A stretch of 64,000 nucleotides of DNA, from positions 7,569,501 to 7,633,500 of the forward strand of contig NC_073358.2 of the NCBI RefSeq assembly GCF_027580225.2, written 5' to 3'. Origin of the DNA: Misgurnus anguillicaudatus (taxonomy: Eukaryota > Chordata > Actinopteri > Cypriniformes > Cobitidae). Shown piece after piece: positions 61,901 to 64,000 of this stretch (the first letter of the stretch is position 1; each line of letters starts with the position of its first letter). The position numbers and the translations under genes are program-made. The notes below the pieces were generated by a model that searched no databases, was not told the DNA's origin, and saw only the letters and a program-made list of their open reading frames with translations.

Positions 61901-63087
61901 GGCGTCTTCACAGGTAGATTAAAACTGAAGTCTTTAGCAGAACTTAATGATCATTTTAATTTGTTTTAATATACGTGTATTTAATCTTCAGGATGATCCG
62001 GATGAGATGGAGCCGACGCCGAAGAGGGAGAGGCTAAATGGGCTGTCGACTGAGGTCACGCCTCCTCCGGCCCAGACGCCATCATCCTCTCAGGTAAATT
62101 TAACCGTTTAGACCTAAACGTTATTAAGTGACAATTTCATTGAGAATTTAATTTAATTTATTAAATCTTTGATTGTTTTATTTACAGCAAAATAAAGCAG
62201 ACGCTGGGGAGGTCGAGTGCTCTTCTGTGTCTCAGTAAGTCTTTATTTCAGCATTAACCTTTGTTAAACTACATTTAGTTTTTTATTTAAGATGTTTTAG
62301 CGCTTGAATGTTTGAATTCTCACAGTACTTTTATATGTGTTTATAGACTTTCACCTCCTCAGAGACATATGCCTCCTCCCGCCTCTTGTCGCCGTCTTTG
62401 GCGTCCGGCTCCGTCTTCACAGGTAGATTTAAAGCGAAGGCTTTAACAGAACTAAATATTCATTTTATTTTGTTTTAATATACGTGTATTTAATCTTCAG
62501 GATGAGATGGAGCCGACGCCAAAGAGGGCCAAACTTAACAGGCTGTCGGCTGGTGTCACGCCTCCTCCGGCCCAGACGCCATCATCCGCTCAGGTAGATT
62601 TAACCAAAGACTTAAATGTTATTTGTGACAATTTCATTGAGAATTTCATTTCATTTATTAAATCATTGATTGTTTTATTTACAGCAAAATAAAGCAGACA
62701 CTGCCGTGGCCGACTGTTCTTCAGTTTCTCAGTAAGTCTTTATTTCAGCCTTAACCTTTGTTATATTACATTTAGTTTTTTATTTGAGATGTTTTAGTGC
62801 TTGAATGTTTGAATTCTCACAGTGCTTTTATATGTTTATAGACCTTCAACTAATAACAGTCGGCCAATCCGGCAAGTGTCTCCTCCCGCCTCTCTTCCTA
62901 AACGTCGTGCTCTTAAGCGTCCCGCTCCATCCACTTCACAGGTAGATTTATACCAGAGCCCTAAACAAAACAAATTCAATTAAAAAAGTTATTTGATGTC
63001 TTAAATCTCTGTTTGTTTTATTTGCAGGAAGCATCTGAAGGCATGGTATCAGACGCCAAGAGACCCAGACTTGATGGGTTACTTTAA
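52926..63087 (+). CDS. Copy C: 44-exon proline-rich modular protein, unknown family
   Basis: Predicted 1423 residues, same architecture. Exons: 52926-53199, 53524-53647, 53739-53854, 53945-54045, 54202-54295, 54615-54738, 54851-54975, 55066-55163, 55320-55413, 55742-55859, 55958-56082, 56173-56273, 56422-56528, 56673-56825, 57113-57589, 57702-57771, 58180-58235, 58383-58452, 58539-58594, 58746-58833, 58918-58973, 59125-59242, 59327-59382, 59528-59609, 59708-59763, 59915-59984, 60110-60180, 60280-60349, 60474-60544, 60645-60695, 60855-60939, 61018-61065, 61157-61203, 61314-61407, 61486-61553, 61654-61704, 61832-61913, 61992-62093, 62188-62234, 62347-62422, 62501-62593, 62685-62731, 62842-62941, 63028-63087. 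Exon 15 is 114 nt longer than in A and B. The TPPQPQ exon is at its unexpanded 70 nt. Exon 61018-61065 has lost 45 nt in frame. All donors checked are GT. Confidence 0.8.
57237..57566 (+). repeat. Coding minisatellite in copy C exon 15, 7 units
   Basis: Seven [18 protein letters not shown] units, two more than A and B. Some have variant residues ([28 protein letters not shown]), so this is not a simple recent copy of one unit. Confidence 0.8.
57796..58093. mobile_element. MITE in intron 16 of copy C
   Basis: 298-bp inverted-repeat element, same length and position as 21734-22031 in copy A. Confidence 0.85.
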
Positions 63088-63154
63088 AAAAAAAAAAAGA
63101 AGAAGAAGAAGAGACCCAACTTCACCTCCTCAAACCCCACCCCTATGAGCAGAA

Positions 63155-63164
63155 AATAAATAAA
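63155..63164 (+). terminator. Copy C polyadenylation signals
   Basis: Overlapping AATAAA hexamers about 68 bases after the stop codon. Confidence 0.65.
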
Positions 63165-63894
63165 AATATTTTGATATTAAACAGAGTAGAGTAGTGGAAA
63201 AAAACAAAAAAGAGAAAGATTGTTTGTGACGCATTCATTATGTTCATTTATTGTGTCAAACTTAAATGTAATGCGATTATCAGCCGCATCAAATGAAAAG
63301 AGGAAAAATCATGATCAGGTTTTACCAACATTTCCATCATCCACTAGAAAGCACTTACAGCCAAACTTACTGTAAACCTAATAAGACAAAGAACCAAGTT
63401 AGGTTGAAATCACTGAGAGAGAAAGTTAACTTAGTCTAAAGTTTCTCTGTTCTCCTTTAACTCCTTTAGTAACACTAAACAGACAGATCACAGATGAGTT
63501 CAAACAGTTAACTAACTTAAAATCAATTCAAGGTCTTTACATCTTCTAACAATCTGATTACGAGGTTAAAAGATCAAAAAGGTTTTCAAACGTCTCTCTA
63601 CAGCTTATGACGTATAATATATGAGAGATTTCTGACTGCAGCAATAACTTATAAAAAAACACTTATTTTTATTATCATAAGAAAACATTGAAGTTTATTG
63701 GTTATGACGTGGACGACTAATGAAAACATAAATCATTTCTGAAGAGTTTGTTTTGAATAAATACAGTAAATCATCTTTTATTTAATATCTAAAGGTGAAA
63801 ACATCTGAAGAGAGATCTGTATACGAGCTGTTAACTGTTAATGTTTGTATATAGCACATGATTCACATTGTTTTCTTTATCACACTGCATTCAG

Positions 63895-63963
63895 GGATCT
63901 TGATGGCCACATAAAGGAGGTGACCTATAAAGCAGCACAACATTTTATTCATCTGTTTCAGAG
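63895..63963 (+). other. Open exon-like segment downstream of copy C
   Basis: Same 69-nt segment with acceptor and donor as in units A and B. The following candidate terminal exon lies beyond the window. Confidence 0.4.
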
Positions 63964-64000
63964 GTAAGTTATTTTATTACAAATGTTACTTTATAAAGTC

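Noticed and set aside
1..64000. CRISPR array or bacterial island as an explanation of the regular repeats
   Set aside because: The repeats are splice-bounded exons and introns of a vertebrate gene, with polyadenylation signals and fish transposons all around.

Overview
The window looks like nuclear DNA of a teleost, most likely a cyprinid fish. The signs are AT-rich introns with standard GT-AG signals, very small exons, an Angel-type inverted-repeat MITE, several hAT-type elements with 8-bp target duplications, cyprinid-type MITEs, a tRNA-derived SINE remnant and a decayed Ty3/gypsy pol fragment. No bacterial operon structure, rRNA, intact tRNA or CRISPR array was seen.

The main content is a head-to-tail array of four plus-strand copies of one multi-exon gene family that I do not recognise. 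Copy 0 (1-3688) is cut by the left edge and is rearranged. Copies A (16980-27595), B (36189-46399) and C (52926-63087) are complete. They have 46, 44 and 44 coding exons, and every junction keeps frame, giving predicted proteins of 1506, 1508 and 1423 residues. Each copy has a TATA box with a CRE-like TTACGTCA just upstream, the same first ATG ([10 protein letters not shown]), the same last exon (ending LDGLL then TAA) and AATAAA signals.

The protein is built from exon cassettes: (1) an N-terminal exon; (2) a four-exon module present three times, the third without its last exon; (3) a non-repetitive core of three exons, identical between copies apart from its proline-rich tail; (4) alternating 56-nt acidic microexons and proline-rich exons carrying a TPPQPQ coding minisatellite; (5) C-terminal cassettes with c-Myc-like basic motifs (KRAKL, KRPRL). 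Copies differ mainly by gain and loss of exon pairs and minisatellite units.

Each repeat unit also carries a short minus-strand ORF about 3 kb upstream of the gene, and downstream of the stop an open exon-like segment followed by a second polyadenylation-type end. The spacer between copies 0 and A (about 5.6-13.1 kb) is a graveyard of transposable elements. The A-B spacer holds a 1.17-kb hAT element with a nested MITE. The B-C junction carries a hAT-like fragment. Function is unknown; the basic motifs suggest a nuclear protein, and this is inference.
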